Of a DNA stretch of 5,376 nt, positions 5,238 through 5,376 are shown piece after piece (positions within the stretch are counted from its first letter, which is position 1; each line of letters opens with the position of its first letter). The notes beneath the pieces are model-generated. The model worked only from the letters and a program-made list of their open reading frames with translations, searched no databases and was not told where the DNA came from. A program made the position numbers and the translations under genes. The stretch is from DATAVB01 sp040414495 (GTDB lineage Bacteria; Actinomycetota; Actinomycetes; Mycobacteriales; QHCD01): positions 1 to 5,376 of the forward strand of contig JBEDUI010000100.1 in the NCBI GenBank assembly GCA_040414495.1, written 5' to 3'.

Positions 5238-5376
5238 CCCCGCCGGCCCGATCCTGGCCACCGCTCGACCCCGCCGGCCCGATCCTGGCCACCGCTCGAC
5301 CCCAGCCGGCCCGATCCTGGCCACCGCCCGCAGCTGACCCCGCCGGCCCGATCCTGGCCACCGCTCGACCCCCGAC
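5217..5376. repeat. Tandem array of 31-37 bp units across the hydrolase stop codon
   Basis: Five units each start with CTGGCCACCGC: 5217-5253 (37 bp), 5254-5284 (31), 5285-5316 (32), 5317-5353 (37) and 5354 to the window end (partial). Units 1 and 4 are identical and contain CCGCAGCTGACC, absent from the shorter units, giving a 100-bp higher-order period. Unit 1 supplies the last codons of the hydrolase (LATARS) and its TGA (5235-5237). Units abut with no spacers. From 5238 on I see no gene. The array continues beyond the window, and unit 5 diverges in its last few bases. Confidence 0.92.

Noticed and set aside
4656..5324. Minus-strand open frame with repeated ARIGPAG peptides
   Set aside because: The repeats are the antisense of the 5217-5376 array, and the rest is antisense to the conserved serine hydrolase. 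There is no ribosome binding site or recognisable domain.
5217..5376. CRISPR-like array
   Set aside because: Units abut directly with no unique spacers, lengths vary from 31 to 37 bp, the first unit is coding sequence, and no cas gene is present.

Overview
The window looks like chromosomal DNA of a high-GC Gram-positive bacterium (Actinomycetota). The base composition is GC-rich by eye, the first gene belongs to the actinobacterial DUF2332 family, two genes appear to have leaderless starts, and there is a TetR regulator divergent from a 14-helix drug-efflux pump. Genus cannot be fixed from the sequence.

Layout: (1) 25-969 (+), DUF2332 protein with a near-consensus -10 box placed as for a leaderless transcript. 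(2) 970-1161, intergenic, holding a perfect 19-bp inverted repeat (973-991 / 1028-1046) whose loop contains a tandem 11-bp direct repeat; this is a small palindromic element of unknown origin. (3) 1162-1677 (+), unrecognised 171-residue alpha/beta protein with a basic N-terminus, overlapping tail-to-tail by 18 bp with (4) 1660-3108 (-), DHA2-type MFS exporter. (5) 3109-3184, divergent promoter/operator region with nested inverted repeats. (6) 3185-4027 (+), TetR-family regulator with a long repetitive, arginine-rich N-terminal extension and a second short repeat inside its ligand-binding half. (7) 4077-5237 (+), cytoplasmic serine hydrolase of the beta-lactamase/class C fold. (8) 5217-5376, a tandem array of 31-37 bp units that begins inside the last codons of the hydrolase gene and runs off the window.

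How the genes fit: the exporter and the TetR regulator form a standard divergent repressor/efflux pair, presumably controlled through the 76-bp gap. The serine hydrolase lies 49 bp behind the regulator and may be co-transcribed or have its own leaderless promoter. The DUF2332 and 171-residue genes have no evident link to efflux.

No clearly new multi-gene system is visible. The most unusual content is repeat-driven: three separate short tandem arrays within about 2.1 kb (two in-frame inside tetR, one across the hydrolase stop codon) and the palindromic element after the first gene.
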